A stretch of DNA of 64,000 bases, taken from the NCBI GenBank assembly GCA_030605085.1, contig JAUWBH010000004.1, positions 1-64,000 of the forward strand, in the 5' to 3' direction. A program made the translations under genes and the position numbers. How positions within the stretch are numbered: position 1 is the stretch's first letter; every line of letters starts with the position of its first letter. The notes under the pieces were generated by a model. It saw only the letters and a list, made by a program, of their open reading frames with translations, had not been told where the DNA came from and searched no databases. Shown here in pieces: positions 27,049 through 36,641 of this stretch. Source of the stretch: Promethearchaeota archaeon (GTDB taxonomy: Archaea > Asgardarchaeota > Lokiarchaeia > Sigynarchaeales > SOKP01).

Positions 27049-28359
27049 CGCTCTTTAGTGTAAGGATAAAAATACAAACAAATAAGTGTAATCCCTAACG
27101 CTATACCGGGAAATACTACTATTAAAATCCGAAGACCCAAAATGATATCCGCACCAGGATTAGGTGAGTAAGTTTCCCAACCAGTCGATGTAAATACGAG
27201 CGAAACTGTAACAATAGTCATTATCATTGAGAGCCGCATAAAGAAATTTGTAATCCCAAAAAAGGTTCCTTCTCGTCGTACTCCCGTTTTCAACTCGTCA
27301 TCATCTATGCTGTCAGCTACAATTAGATATATAAAATATAGCATACCTCCAAATCCAAAGCCCGCAATAGCGAATAAAATTAAGGCAACAAAATAACTAG
27401 TTATAAACAACAGAGGGATTGTTGCTATGAAGTATGCAATTACAGCAATAGCATAAGCTTTCCTACTGCCAAATTTTAAATCCAATTTCATCCATATTAT
27501 AACAGTAACTACTCCTACGATAAATGTAATCCCTAATAATATCGAAATTAGAAACGTGTTGGTTACACCGAGAACGTGTAAAGCATATAAAGGTATCACA
27601 GTAGCAAGTACGAGCAATATGTATTCATACAAGAAAAACATGATAGTGTATAATACAAATCCCTTGTTTTTGAACGCATATTTTAAACCTTTAAAATAGC
27701 CGAACTCTTGTTTATGGTCTAATTCAAACTCTTTTCGTTCCTTTGCACCCCATTTAATGGCAATGAATAATGAAACACCAATTATGATCGATGTAACGAT
27801 GCCATTAATCAAATAACCCTCTTTTTTTGTTAAATCCCCTATAAAAATACCAGGAACTAAAAATGCCATAAGCAATCCGATTGTAGCGAGAACTTGTTTG
27901 ATCGTATTAACCTCGGCTCTTTCTTCCACTGATACATATAATTCAGGGAATAACGCGTCAAAGAATGTAATCAGTGTAAAATGTATCGAAACATATTAAC
28001 ATGATAAGGAGGTAAATAAACATTATAAAATGAGAATCTGTAAAAAAATGAGGAGTCCACACAATTATCATAATGATTAGTATAGGGATTGTACCTAATA
28101 TTATAAAAGGCTTTCTCCTTCCCCATCTGGTATGTGTCCTATCTGAGATATACCCTAGCAAAGGATCATTTACAGCATTCCAAATCGTCCATAAAATAAA
28201 AGCTAACATTATGTAAAAAACAGGTAATCCAACTGCTGTGAAATAAAAAGCGAATACCCATACATTAAATGCGGTCATGGTGAACCATTGTGCGAATGAA
28301 CCCATTCCAAAGCTCCACTTCTGTCCTTTACCGAATTGCTTTTTTGAATCACTCATCAA
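26973..28359 (-). pseudogene. GPH-family (glycoside-pentoside-hexuronide) cation symporter, frameshifted
   Basis: Two adjoining frames (28359-27958 and 27929-26973) together give a ~460-aa, 12-helix MFS protein. The N-terminal part has the GPH hallmark SDRTHTRWGRRKPFI. The frame breaks near 27970: the first frame ends FYTDYIL-stop, while the next frame continues ITFFDALFPELYVSVEERAEV as expected for the family. A single-base indel explains it. The family imports sugars or sugar acids with a cation. Either decay or a sequence error. Confidence 0.82.
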
Positions 28360-28540
28360 TTAAACACTAAATTATTTCATTTTTTAGAAAAATATATTGA
28401 AGTTAATTTCATTTTGATTTTAGAGTTAATAAAGATTTTGAGAATATAAAAAAGGAAAAGAGAAAAGCTTTTTTTATGTATTTTAAAAGAAATAAAAAAT
28501 TGTAAAAATATTAAATAAATAGAAAAACTAAATAGATTGT

Positions 28541-28768
28541 ATGGGTACATTAGATAATCATGTGAAATTATATGAAACTTTTAAGAAAGATGCTGAAAAT
28601 GTAGATGTCTCAAAGCAATCTAGAGTAGAATTATATTTTCTCTCAATCTTTCACTTAATTGAAGCGTGCGCCGCAAAACATAATATACACATTAATAAAC
28701 ACCAAAGGCTAAGGAATATCTTAGAAAAAAATACCTATATATTTGGAAATCAAACTGAAAATGTATAA
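28541..28768 (+). CDS. 75-aa HEPN-like protein, probably C-terminally truncated
   Basis: The segment SRVELYFLSIFHLIEA followed by INKHQRLRNILEKN resembles the first two helices of small archaeal HEPN-like proteins (the x-x-x-F-H-L-I-E-A-x-x-A-K then H-x-x-R-R/N-x-L pattern), which are usually ~130 aa. The frame ends right after NTYIFGNQTENV, where a third helix would be expected, so it may be truncated. HEPN proteins often pair with MNT antitoxins; none is adjacent. Starts at ATG 28541. Confidence 0.4.
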   Translation: MGTLDNHVKLYETFKKDAENVDVSKQSRVELYFLSIFHLIEACAAKHNIHINKHQRLRNILEKNTYIFGNQTENV

Positions 28769-29125
28769 GGATATTTAAACCATTAAATAAGTTGATCTCT
28801 TGAATCATAAACTTCTACATCTTCTTTAAAATTTAAATATATAATTTTTTATGATTTTCGAATTTACCCATGATGACATTATAATTCTATTTTTCGCAAT
28901 ATTATAATGCGAATTATTATTTAAAAATTTTTAGGAAAAGCGGAAAAAGTATGTTTACAACCGTCCACCAGCTTAAGGGATTTGTTTATTAGATTAATTC
29001 ATTTGATTTTTTAATCAAATCAAATTAGGATTAATTCCTATGATAATGGGAAATAATAACCAAAGACTTAGTTCTACAGCTATTAGAGAAAAACTTGAAT
29101 AATTAAACTTGGATATAGTAAAGAT
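28769..29125. other. Gene-free stretch with one hairpin
   Basis: 357 bases with no credible gene. The only structure noted is an 8-bp hairpin at 29001-29020 (ATTTGATT, loop TTTT, AATCAAAT). It lies between the HEPN-like gene and the 3' end of fwdA and may act as a terminator for either strand. Confidence 0.4.
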
Positions 29126-30805
29126 CTAATTAATTTCTCTTAGAATCTCATTTTCTATTGATATCATTAATGAATCATAAAAAATAGACCCATATTTTGC
29201 GTAAAAATCTTTCTTGCTTTTCATTATTAGTGATGAATCTTCTTTTTCAGTCTTTCCTTGAGACCAAAAGATTTTTCCTTGATATGTTAACTTAACTTTT
29301 TCTCGATTTTTAACGATTTCACCCGCTTTTATGACATATTCAATATTAGTTAATGCTTTCTTTAGTCTTTCGTAATCGTTAGAAATATCAGCATTTTTTA
29401 AATTTATATCTAAAACATTAATATCACCATCAGCACCCTCACCAAGGTTTCCTTTAATATTTCCGATTCCTAATGATTTCGCTGGACTTGCGCGAGTTAA
29501 TATGACAAAATCATTGAAAGTAAGTGTCTTATCGTTATTTTGTAAAGTATTATTCTTCAAGAATTTATCGTTCATTCCAACCATGAAGTTATCGCGAGCC
29601 TTTTTACTGACCAACCATGTTGCGATTTCAGGAACGCTAGTAATATTTGCGTAATTTGGATAATTTACGGAGAATTGCAATTGCCACTTGTTTTCAATTT
29701 TAAGAGCCAAGTCTAAAGCATTTGCCCATAATACACAATATAATTTGTTTTTTTTATCAAAATTCCTTAAAGTAGCAAAGGAATCTCCTTCAAATTCAAC
29801 GGCGGCTCTAATTAATTTTTGAGAATCTTTATCATCAGTGGCATTTAAAAGAGAATCAATTAATCTCCGATCTGACGTTATTAGAGGATGAATTTCATCT
29901 TCAAATCCTATAAATCCTAAATCTAAATTTATATTCCGATTAGTATTTAGCGTATTAATTAATTCCATATTATTTCCATCTACATTATAAGCAGAAGCGT
30001 GAGCGATGTGAAAAATCTGCGAGCGCTTGATTTTAGAATTAATTTTAGAATTTGGTTCTAATTTCAATTCTTTAATTCTTTCCAAGATGGTAAATAAGTT
30101 ATTTTTAGCTTTTATTTGTTCGTATCCTTCTATATGTGCGTGTATAGAATGTGGCATTCCTAAATGTTCGTTAACTTTAGTTAAATTTTTGTAAACATTT
30201 AAGGCAGAAAAATTATATAATCTTTCCGTACTTGATACTTCTTTTCTTAAAGATTTGAAGTTCCAATCTTCACATTCAAATGGATTATAGACTTTAAAAC
30301 CAAAACCTTTAGTTATAGACAAAAGGTCGGACAAGAAAACAGCCATATTCTCTATTTTACGCCGTTGAAATTCGAGTTCTAAGGGCCATAGATTACTCAC
30401 ATTTAATAACATTGCCGTATCTAGAACAGGCAATTGCTTAAAATTAAATACAGTTTGTTTTGTTAAAGAAGGAAATACGTTCGCCTCAAGTATAAATGTA
30501 TAGCCTTGAGAAATGTAGTCTTGTGCGATATTTTTAAGCGTCAAACCTTTCCAAGTCTCTTGAAATTTATTATTTTTAGATCCTAGTAATCTTATCCAAT
30601 TAACTTGTTGAGATGCTATGTGTGCATGAATATCTAAAGCTGCTGGAATTACTGTTTTTCCGCTTGCATCGATTTCTTTAACATCACTTTTATTTGAAAA
30701 CTTTTCTACGATCCTTCCTTCTTCTATTAAAATATCTCTAACTTCTCCCTCAATTTGATTAAGCGGATCAAATACTAATCCATTTTTAATTAACAGTTTT
30801 CCCAT
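29126..30805 (-). CDS. fwdA: Formylmethanofuran dehydrogenase subunit A (FwdA/FmdA)
   Basis: 559 aa amidohydrolase-fold subunit. The metal motif is DIHAHI (H60, H62), with IFHIAHASAYNVDG, ILTRASPAKSLGIG and EGADGDINVLD further on. In methanogens this subunit hydrolyses or condenses formate with methanofuran, linked by a tunnel to the B subunit that reduces CO2. It is last in the operon (20 bp after fwdD). In a non-methanogen it would serve the archaeal methyl branch of the Wood-Ljungdahl pathway or formate oxidation. Confidence 0.9.
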   Translation of the reverse strand: MGKLLIKNGLVFDPLNQIEGEVRDILIEEGRIVEKFSNKSDVKEIDASGKTVIPAALDIHAHIASQQVNWIRLLGSKNNKFQETWKGLTLKNIAQDYISQGYTFILEANVFPSLTKQTVFNFKQLPVLDTAMLLNVSNLWPLELEFQRRKIENMAVFLSDLLSITKGFGFKVYNPFECEDWNFKSLRKEVSSTERLYNFSALNVYKNLTKVNEHLGMPHSIHAHIEGYEQIKAKNNLFTILERIKELKLEPNSKINSKIKRSQIFHIAHASAYNVDGNNMELINTLNTNRNINLDLGFIGFEDEIHPLITSDRRLIDSLLNATDDKDSQKLIRAAVEFEGDSFATLRNFDKKNKLYCVLWANALDLALKIENKWQLQFSVNYPNYANITSVPEIATWLVSKKARDNFMVGMNDKFLKNNTLQNNDKTLTFNDFVILTRASPAKSLGIGNIKGNLGEGADGDINVLDINLKNADISNDYERLKKALTNIEYVIKAGEIVKNREKVKLTYQGKIFWSQGKTEKEDSSLIMKSKKDFYAKYGSIFYDSLMISIENEILREIN

Positions 30806-30824
30806 TTTTAAAATCTCTTATATT

Positions 30825-31199
30825 CTAACTCTTTTTAATTTTTGCTAATAATTCTTTAAACTCTAGAACCGGATCTCTTGTAGCTTCCACTTCTACTTCG
30901 ATGTTTTTAAATAAAAGCGTTTTATTTTCTACACCTGTAATTTGATTAGCCCATATTGAAATAGGCATAAGTATTGTTCCTTGAGGTACTTTTTCGTTTT
31001 GATATTGCTCAATAATTACTTCTCCGTATTTATTAGTAATTTTTATACGCAAACTTTTAACTAAGCCCAATTCTTCAAAATCTTTTGGATTTATAAATCC
31101 AACTGCCAAATTTTCTTTTAACGATTGCTCATTGCCAAAAGCAAATTCTTTTGCTTGATCGTTATCTACCATTCTAATTGTATTTAAAATCATCTTCAT
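30825..31199 (-). CDS. fwdD: Formylmethanofuran dehydrogenase subunit D (molybdopterin dinucleotide-binding)
   Basis: 124 aa, the normal size for FwdD. It has the beta-barrel fold of the MPT dinucleotide-binding domain, seen in FINPKDFEELGL, RIKITNKYGEVII and GTILMPISIWANQITG. It completes the pterin site formed with subunit B. Placed between fwdB and fwdA with 16- to 20-bp gaps, so part of one transcript. Confidence 0.87.
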   Translation of the reverse strand: MKMILNTIRMVDNDQAKEFAFGNEQSLKENLAVGFINPKDFEELGLVKSLRIKITNKYGEVIIEQYQNEKVPQGTILMPISIWANQITGVENKTLLFKNIEVEVEATRDPVLEFKELLAKIKKS

Positions 31200-31215
31200 A
31201 ATGGTTTCAACTTTA

Positions 31216-32511
31216 TTATTCTTTTAATTTTTTGATAATTTGGCTTAACAATTCTTCGTCGGAATGAACGCCACTTGGAGGATTTAAAACTTTTTTTAAT
31301 TCTATGGGAACATGATCCAATCTATACGCTAACCCTCCGCATTCTACGCCTGTTATAGCCGTAGGTAAAATAATGTCCGCAATATGAAAAGTTGCGGATC
31401 TTTTATTATCTATAAGGATTAATGGTTTTTTTGCTAACTTTTTACTTAAAATCCAGGGCAAGTGAGATATTGGGTCGGTTCCTACGATTATCGAGCAATC
31501 GAAATCTTCATTCTCTATTTTGGAAATTATTGTGTCTGAACTTTCGACTAATTGATTATTTGAAAATTGAAGGTTACGATTTTTACCAAGGGAAGAGAGA
31601 GCAACATGATCATAGCCTAACATGTTCCAATGCCCTCCAATCATTACGATTGATACTCGTCCCTTTTGTTTCTTTTCATTTATCATTTGAACTAATTCGA
31701 GTAATTCTTTGATTACATCGTTATTAGTTTGAGGTCTTAAAATCCCTTGACCGATAAAAATAACGCCGTATTCAGCACCAGTTAGATGCTGCAATAACCT
31801 TTTAAGATCGTCTTTATCTAAACCAGCAACCCCGTTAGAAGGTATACTGTCTTCAGTACAACATTCTTCCTTTAGAACTCTAATTAATTCGATATCTTTC
31901 CCGGTTTCGATTTGAAGCGCAACATCACGCACACCCATGACACCAAAGGACGCTGTCTTAACGGGATCTATAATTATTAAGGTTTTTATTTCACGACCAG
32001 TCATCCGGAACTTTCCTCGAGAAAATAACGCTTTATTTAATAATCGAGGAATTGATTCCGCAAGATTCGCGCCCCATAGAATTAATAGATCCGCTTTATT
32101 ACTTATTTCAGAAATAGTTGTAAAAGTTAATCCGGTATCCTTTGAAGCGTTTAAAACTTGCCCTTGACAAATTGTTGAATTAGAATCAATAAATCCATTT
32201 ATTAATCGTGCTAACTCAATGCCTTTTAATTGAGCTTCACAACTTACAGTTGAAAACCCATAAAGTAACGGTTTCGAAGAGTTTTTTAGAATTTGGACTA
32301 CTTTTTTTAAAGCATCCTCGTGAGAAATTTTATTTAATTCGTTGTTATTGCGAACCATTGGACTAAGAATTCTATTCTCGGCTGTAAGTTGATCAAATCT
32401 CTCTTTACCTTTTAAACAAGCACCTATAACCTCATCAATATATAAGCCATCACTCTTTACAATAATATCATCGCAAAGTAAAGAGCAACCTGTACATGGG
32501 ATCTTTTTCAT
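31216..32511 (-). CDS. fwdB: Formylmethanofuran dehydrogenase subunit B (catalytic)
   Basis: 431 aa, the usual length. [4Fe-4S] ligands are CTGCSLLC (C6, C9, C13) and C32. The likely W/Mo ligand is C115 in STICQGQ, a cysteine rather than selenocysteine. It reduces CO2 to formate at the metal-bispterin centre. The middle (GANLAESIPRLLNKALF, IIVGTDPISHLP) and the C-terminal ADIILPTAITGVECGG fit the family closely. Confidence 0.9.
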   Translation of the reverse strand: MKKIPCTGCSLLCDDIIVKSDGLYIDEVIGACLKGKERFDQLTAENRILSPMVRNNNELNKISHEDALKKVVQILKNSSKPLLYGFSTVSCEAQLKGIELARLINGFIDSNSTICQGQVLNASKDTGLTFTTISEISNKADLLILWGANLAESIPRLLNKALFSRGKFRMTGREIKTLIIIDPVKTASFGVMGVRDVALQIETGKDIELIRVLKEECCTEDSIPSNGVAGLDKDDLKRLLQHLTGAEYGVIFIGQGILRPQTNNDVIKELLELVQMINEKKQKGRVSIVMIGGHWNMLGYDHVALSSLGKNRNLQFSNNQLVESSDTIISKIENEDFDCSIIVGTDPISHLPWILSKKLAKKPLILIDNKRSATFHIADIILPTAITGVECGGLAYRLDHVPIELKKVLNPPSGVHSDEELLSQIIKKLKE

Positions 32512-32531
32512 ATTTCCACCACTATAACTAC

Positions 32532-32999
32532 TTAAACATATTCTATTTTAACAGCTTCACGTGGGCAGTATGTTTCGCAAACCCGGCATTCCCTTGCTTG
32601 TCCCTCACCTTCTATTCTCCTACAGCGTTCTAAGTGTAATAATTCGCATTTTCCATCCTTTACTTGAAACAGTTGTTGATTATGTGGAGGATAATCAGGG
32701 GCTTTCCCACTTAATGTTGAGGGACAATATCTGGCATTTACAGGACATACGGTAACGCAAATCCCACAGCCATCGCAAAGATCATTGTCTACATCGATTC
32801 TCAATTCTTTTTGTTGTCCTTCTTCAGAACCTAACATTTCTTTCAAAGTATCGTAAAATTTTTTGTATTTAGGTTCTAAGAGAGGAGGGCAATCGTCGAT
32901 TTTTACCTTACCTTGTAGCAAATCTAAAGCGAAAGCCATACAAGTTGGCAAGTTACATTTTTTGCAGTTAGTCTTTGGCAAAAATTTGTAAAGCTCCAT
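32532..32999 (-). CDS. Iron-sulfur protein: N-terminal Fe-S domain plus ferredoxin (fwd operon)
   Basis: 155 aa. The first ~45 residues match the 4Fe-4S domain found in CODH/ACS gamma and related proteins (C12, C15, C20, C37, in TNCKKCNLPTC). Two ferredoxin sets follow: CDGCGICVTVCPVNA and CRVCETYCPREA. It heads the operon 20 bp before fwdB and would wire electrons to the FwdB cluster, much like FwdF/FwdG in methanogens but of different domain make-up. A TATA-like run lies near 33035-33044. Confidence 0.85.
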   Translation of the reverse strand: MELYKFLPKTNCKKCNLPTCMAFALDLLQGKVKIDDCPPLLEPKYKKFYDTLKEMLGSEEGQQKELRIDVDNDLCDGCGICVTVCPVNARYCPSTLSGKAPDYPPHNQQLFQVKDGKCELLHLERCRRIEGEGQARECRVCETYCPREAVKIEYV

Positions 33000-33034
33000 A
33001 AAATTTGAAACGGGAATATCTTATCACCATACTT

Positions 33035-33044
33035 ATTTTATAAT
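33035..33044 (-). promoter_or_regulatory. Candidate TATA box of the fwd operon
   Basis: On the minus strand ATTATAAAATAAG lies about 40 bases before the ATG of the ferredoxin-like gene, which is the first gene of the run. The position fits an archaeal promoter with a short leader. AT-rich surroundings limit certainty. Confidence 0.35.
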
Positions 33045-33166
33045 TGTTTCCTTTCTCGTTATGAATAATGGTTAGAAGCTTATTAATTTCTTTAGTTTAT
33101 TTTTATAAATTATTAATAAGATTTCCTTATCCCTTAAATTAAACTTAATTATTAATTAACAAGATT

Positions 33167-34663
33167 TTATTTTTTAAGTTCTTCTAAAAGACTTTTTGCT
33201 TCTGCGTAATCTGGATTAATATTTAACGCCTTTTCTAAGCACTCAATAGAATTTTGCGAATCTTTTAATTTATGGTAATTTACACCCATTTTAAACCATA
33301 CCTCACCATCGTTAGGGTCGACATTTATGACTTTCTTGAAACTCTCGATTGCTTTTTGATAATTTTCTGCTTTTTCATAGGCTTCCCCTAAATAAAACCA
33401 CGCCCCTATATCTCCAGGATTATTTTCAATTATATTCTCATAACATTCTATAGCTTTTTGGTAATTGTTTAAGTTCTTACTGTATAAAACTCCCAAATTA
33501 ATCCAAGTTTGACGATAGTTTGGGTCAATCTCTATTACTTTTTCCCAACTTTCTAGGGCTTTTTGATGGTTCTCTAATTGATTATAGGTTACTCCTAAAT
33601 TATTCCAAGCGTTTCGATACTGTGGATCAATCTCAATAGCTTTTTCAAAACTATTAAGGGCGTCTTGAAATTTTTCGAGTCTAAAATAGACGAGACCCAT
33701 ATTATACCACGATTTTTTAGTGTATTCTGAATCAATTTTAACTGCTTCTTTATAAAACTTAATCGCATTTTCGTGTTCTTCCAAATCTTCGTACGCTATA
33801 GCCATATTATACCAAGCCTCTGCGTTTCTTGGTTCTAGTTTAACAACTTCTTCTAAGCATCCAATTTCTTTAGTAAGTTCTCCCATTTTACCATAAGTTA
33901 GTGATTTATCGTAATGGGCAGCGGCATTTTGCGGGTCAATTTCAATTACTTGATCTAAATATTCTAGCGCCTTTTCATATTCTCCCAATTCACTATAAAT
34001 GTGAGCAACGCTATTCCTTGCTTTTATTTCTTGGTCGTCTAGTTTTATACCTTTCTTAAAATATTCAATCGCAGTATATAGATCATCTAATTGCCTGTAA
34101 ATGAATCCTAAATTAAGCCAAGCCTTAGGATATTCAGGGTCAATCTCGTTTACTTTTTTACAGATTTCGATAGCTTTATCGTAATTCTTTTGGAAAATGT
34201 ACATAGAAGATAAATTGTTCAACGCAAACACGTTCTGGGGGTCGATTTCAACGGTTTTTTCATAACTTTCAATAGCTTTTTGGTTATTTTCTAAATTACC
34301 ATAAGCAACTCCCATATTATAGTAGAAATCTTGATGCTGAGGATTGTGTTTTACTGCTTTTTGACATACTTCTACGACTTTTTGAAAATCATTTAATTTG
34401 GCATAACCTTCGTGTAAGAAAACCCAAGCATCAATATTTTTAGGATCCACCTCTACGGCTTTTTCTAAATACTCAAAATGTTTGTCAATATCAACCGCTT
34501 TATTAGCAACTCCTAGAAAATACCAGCCCTTACTATTTTGAGGTTCAATTTTTACTATATTCTCAAAACATTCAATAGTTTCATTAAATCTTCCATCATT
34601 GGCGTAATTATGTCCCAACCTTTCCCATTCTGCTGCATTTTTATCTTCAATTTTGTTTGGCAT
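33167..34663 (-). CDS. Tetratricopeptide-repeat protein
   Basis: 498 aa, almost wholly of 34-residue TPRs (around 13-14), with consensus AWYNMGxxYxxLExxxxAIExYEKxxxIDP. No signal peptide or membrane segment; probably a cytoplasmic protein-protein scaffold. It starts MPNKIEDKN and ends EELKK. It stands alone on the minus strand beside the membrane zinc-ribbon gene, and no partner is implied by context. Confidence 0.92.
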   Translation of the reverse strand: MPNKIEDKNAAEWERLGHNYANDGRFNETIECFENIVKIEPQNSKGWYFLGVANKAVDIDKHFEYLEKAVEVDPKNIDAWVFLHEGYAKLNDFQKVVEVCQKAVKHNPQHQDFYYNMGVAYGNLENNQKAIESYEKTVEIDPQNVFALNNLSSMYIFQKNYDKAIEICKKVNEIDPEYPKAWLNLGFIYRQLDDLYTAIEYFKKGIKLDDQEIKARNSVAHIYSELGEYEKALEYLDQVIEIDPQNAAAHYDKSLTYGKMGELTKEIGCLEEVVKLEPRNAEAWYNMAIAYEDLEEHENAIKFYKEAVKIDSEYTKKSWYNMGLVYFRLEKFQDALNSFEKAIEIDPQYRNAWNNLGVTYNQLENHQKALESWEKVIEIDPNYRQTWINLGVLYSKNLNNYQKAIECYENIIENNPGDIGAWFYLGEAYEKAENYQKAIESFKKVINVDPNDGEVWFKMGVNYHKLKDSQNSIECLEKALNINPDYAEAKSLLEELKK

Positions 34664-34690
34664 TAATTTTCGCTATATTTTAATTTTTTT

Positions 34691-34929
34691 TTAAACTAAT
34701 TTTGAACCACATTCACTACAAAATGTATCCCTCGATGAGATGCGAGTTCTACACATAGGACAATAGATTACTAGGGGTGGCGGTTCAGTTGGAGTTGGCT
34801 GTTTAACTACAATTGATACTTCTTTCTTTTCTGTGACTCCTTTTTTTTACTTTTTGTATAGGCTATAATTGTCACTGTTACAGCACCAAAAACCGCTAAT
34901 CCTACGATAATTAAACCTATAATTATCAA
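34691..34929 (-). pseudogene. Membrane-anchored zinc-ribbon protein split at an A8 run
   Basis: One frame has a transmembrane helix (IIIGLIIVGLAVFGAVTVTIIAY) followed by TKSKKK. The other has a linker (KQPTPTEPPPLVIY) and a zinc ribbon CPMCRT then CSECGSKLV, ending at 34691. They join only if the eight-A run on the coding strand (plus-strand T8 at 34841-34848) were nine. The best start is TTG at 34929; a stop lies just upstream. It is therefore either a homopolymer error, a slippage site, or a real pseudogene. Small TM plus zinc-ribbon proteins are common in archaea. Confidence 0.6.
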
Positions 34930-35042
34930 TAATCTAAAATCTTCAGGATCTTAAATTATTATGAAATAATTTAAGAGCCTTATAAAATCTATTTAAATAT
35001 AGAGAAATTAAAATTTAAAAAACAAGATTTAACCTAAAAATA

Positions 35043-35050
35043 GGAGAGGT
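35043..35050 (+). promoter_or_regulatory. Shine-Dalgarno site of the Mrp/NBP35 gene
   Basis: GGAGAGGT lies nine bases before the ATG at 35060. It is one of the strongest ribosome sites in the window and fixes the start. A TATA-like run (CTATTTAAATATAG) sits at 34989-35002. Confidence 0.6.
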
Positions 35051-35059
35051 TGTAGTATA

Positions 35060-35938
35060 ATGGGAGATGACGAAATTCCAGACATCAATTTGAAAGAAAC
35101 CGTAGCTCAAGGAAAACAAGAGATGGTAGACGAGAGAATGCAAAATATTATAGAGAACATGGCCAAAATAAAGCACAAAATTATTGTAATATCGGGAAAA
35201 GGTGGCGTTGGCAAAACAACCATAGCAGTCAATTTAACGATGAGTTTAGCGAGTATTGGTTTGCGCGTGGTTTTACTAGATGTAGATATTACTGGTCCCA
35301 ATTGTTTGAAAATGCTTGGAGTAAGTCCAGAATTAAAACCGAGAGTGGATCCTGAAGCAAAAAGATTTTTTCCAATCAATGGACCTCTAAATATAAAAGT
35401 TGTCAGTATGGCGTTTTTAATAGGTGATTCTGACTCACCAGTTATTTGGAGAGGCCCAATGAAAATGGCTGCTGTACGACAATTTCTCGGAGATGCTATG
35501 TGGGGCGATTTAGATTATTTAATTTGCGATTTACCTCCAGGAACTTCAGATGAAACTTTAGATATTTTACAATTAATTCCCGACGAAAAAATTGTAGTTG
35601 TTAGCACCCCTCAAGAAGTCGCCTTAATGGACGCTCGAAAAACTATAAATATGGCAAAGATTATGAAAAGAAATGTCCTTGGAATAATTGAAAACATGTC
35701 AGGATTTAATTGCCCACATTGCAGTAATTTTATTGATTTATATCCACCTGGTGGTGCGGAAAAGGCTGCTAAGGATTTTGGCATTGAGTTACTTGGAAAA
35801 ATTCCGTTCGAAATTGAGGTTGGACAACAAGGAGATCTAGGATTGCCAATTGTTTTGAAATACCCAGAAGCAGAAAGTTCTAAAGCATTTAAATTGGTCG
35901 TTAAAAAAATCAGAGAAGTATTAGAAAATAAGGGATAA
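35060..35938 (+). CDS. Mrp/NBP35/ApbC-family Fe-S carrier P-loop ATPase
   Basis: 292 aa. The deviant Walker A is KGGVGKTT (~residues 48-55), with the family's WRGPMKMAA and DYLICDLPPGTSD segments. A C-x-x-C (CPHC) in MSGFNCPHCSNF is the cluster-binding pair, and PPGGAE follows. It scaffolds or transfers 4Fe-4S clusters to apo-proteins as a homodimer. The N-terminal ~40 residues are an extension without an NBP35 Cys set. Strong RBS; possibly cotranscribed with the longin-like pair downstream. Confidence 0.92.
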   Translation: MGDDEIPDINLKETVAQGKQEMVDERMQNIIENMAKIKHKIIVISGKGGVGKTTIAVNLTMSLASIGLRVVLLDVDITGPNCLKMLGVSPELKPRVDPEAKRFFPINGPLNIKVVSMAFLIGDSDSPVIWRGPMKMAAVRQFLGDAMWGDLDYLICDLPPGTSDETLDILQLIPDEKIVVVSTPQEVALMDARKTINMAKIMKRNVLGIIENMSGFNCPHCSNFIDLYPPGGAEKAAKDFGIELLGKIPFEIEVGQQGDLGLPIVLKYPEAESSKAFKLVVKKIREVLENKG

Positions 35939-36061
35939 TTTTCAACTTTAAAAATTTATAAAACGAGTGTTATTTTAATTAATATATTAAACATTTTGTA
36001 TTATTAAAAGCTAAAGGTTTTAAACATCAGCGAACAACGAGACAGAATTAACATAAACTTA

Positions 36062-36502
36062 ATGAAGGCAATCGTCATAAGCAAAGAAAGTGGAGAACTT
36101 TTAGTAGACCTCATTTTAGACTCGAATATAAATCCAATCTTGTTGTCATCTTTTGTAGGAGCATTGTCGTTATTTGGAAAAGGGAATCTAGGGAAAATTA
36201 AAGAAATTGCTATTAAAGGATTGGATTTAGATTTCTTAATAGTAAATAAATATGACCTCATTTTAGTTGCAATAATGGATAAAGAATTTGAAAAAGATAG
36301 TTTAAAGTGGAGGGAAGAAGCCGAATTAGCTCTTGATATGTTTTACCTATCACATAAAGATGATCTTGAAAATTTTATCGATACATCCGTATTCGACCCG
36401 TTTAAAAAGATTTTATTGCTTCAAATTAAAGAACATCTGGAAAAAATTGAAGATCTTAATAAGGAAAAAGAATCTAAAGATTTTGGATTTTTGAAATTTT
36501 AA
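36062..36502 (+). CDS. Longin/roadblock-like domain protein, paralogue 1
   Basis: 146 aa. The start (AIVISKESGELLVDLIL) with SSFVGALSLFGKGNLGKI and IVNKYDLILVAIM fits the alternating beta strands and helix of a longin- or roadblock-like domain, followed by a helical C-terminus. It is 57% or so identical by eye to the neighbour at 36642. Such domains act as regulators of small GTPases in Asgards and eukaryotes, but no GTPase is adjacent. The ATG at 36062 starts the fold cleanly. Confidence 0.55.
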   Translation: MKAIVISKESGELLVDLILDSNINPILLSSFVGALSLFGKGNLGKIKEIAIKGLDLDFLIVNKYDLILVAIMDKEFEKDSLKWREEAELALDMFYLSHKDDLENFIDTSVFDPFKKILLLQIKEHLEKIEDLNKEKESKDFGFLKF

Positions 36503-36641
36503 TGTAATTCAATTAAACAGATTTACACAAACTTTTTAAAAAAATTTTTAACTTTTTTATCTTTTTAATTAATTAAATAACAGAACTTTTTAATTTTTTT
36601 AAGAAAGTAAGATATTGAAGATTTAATTAAGGATGTGTTAA

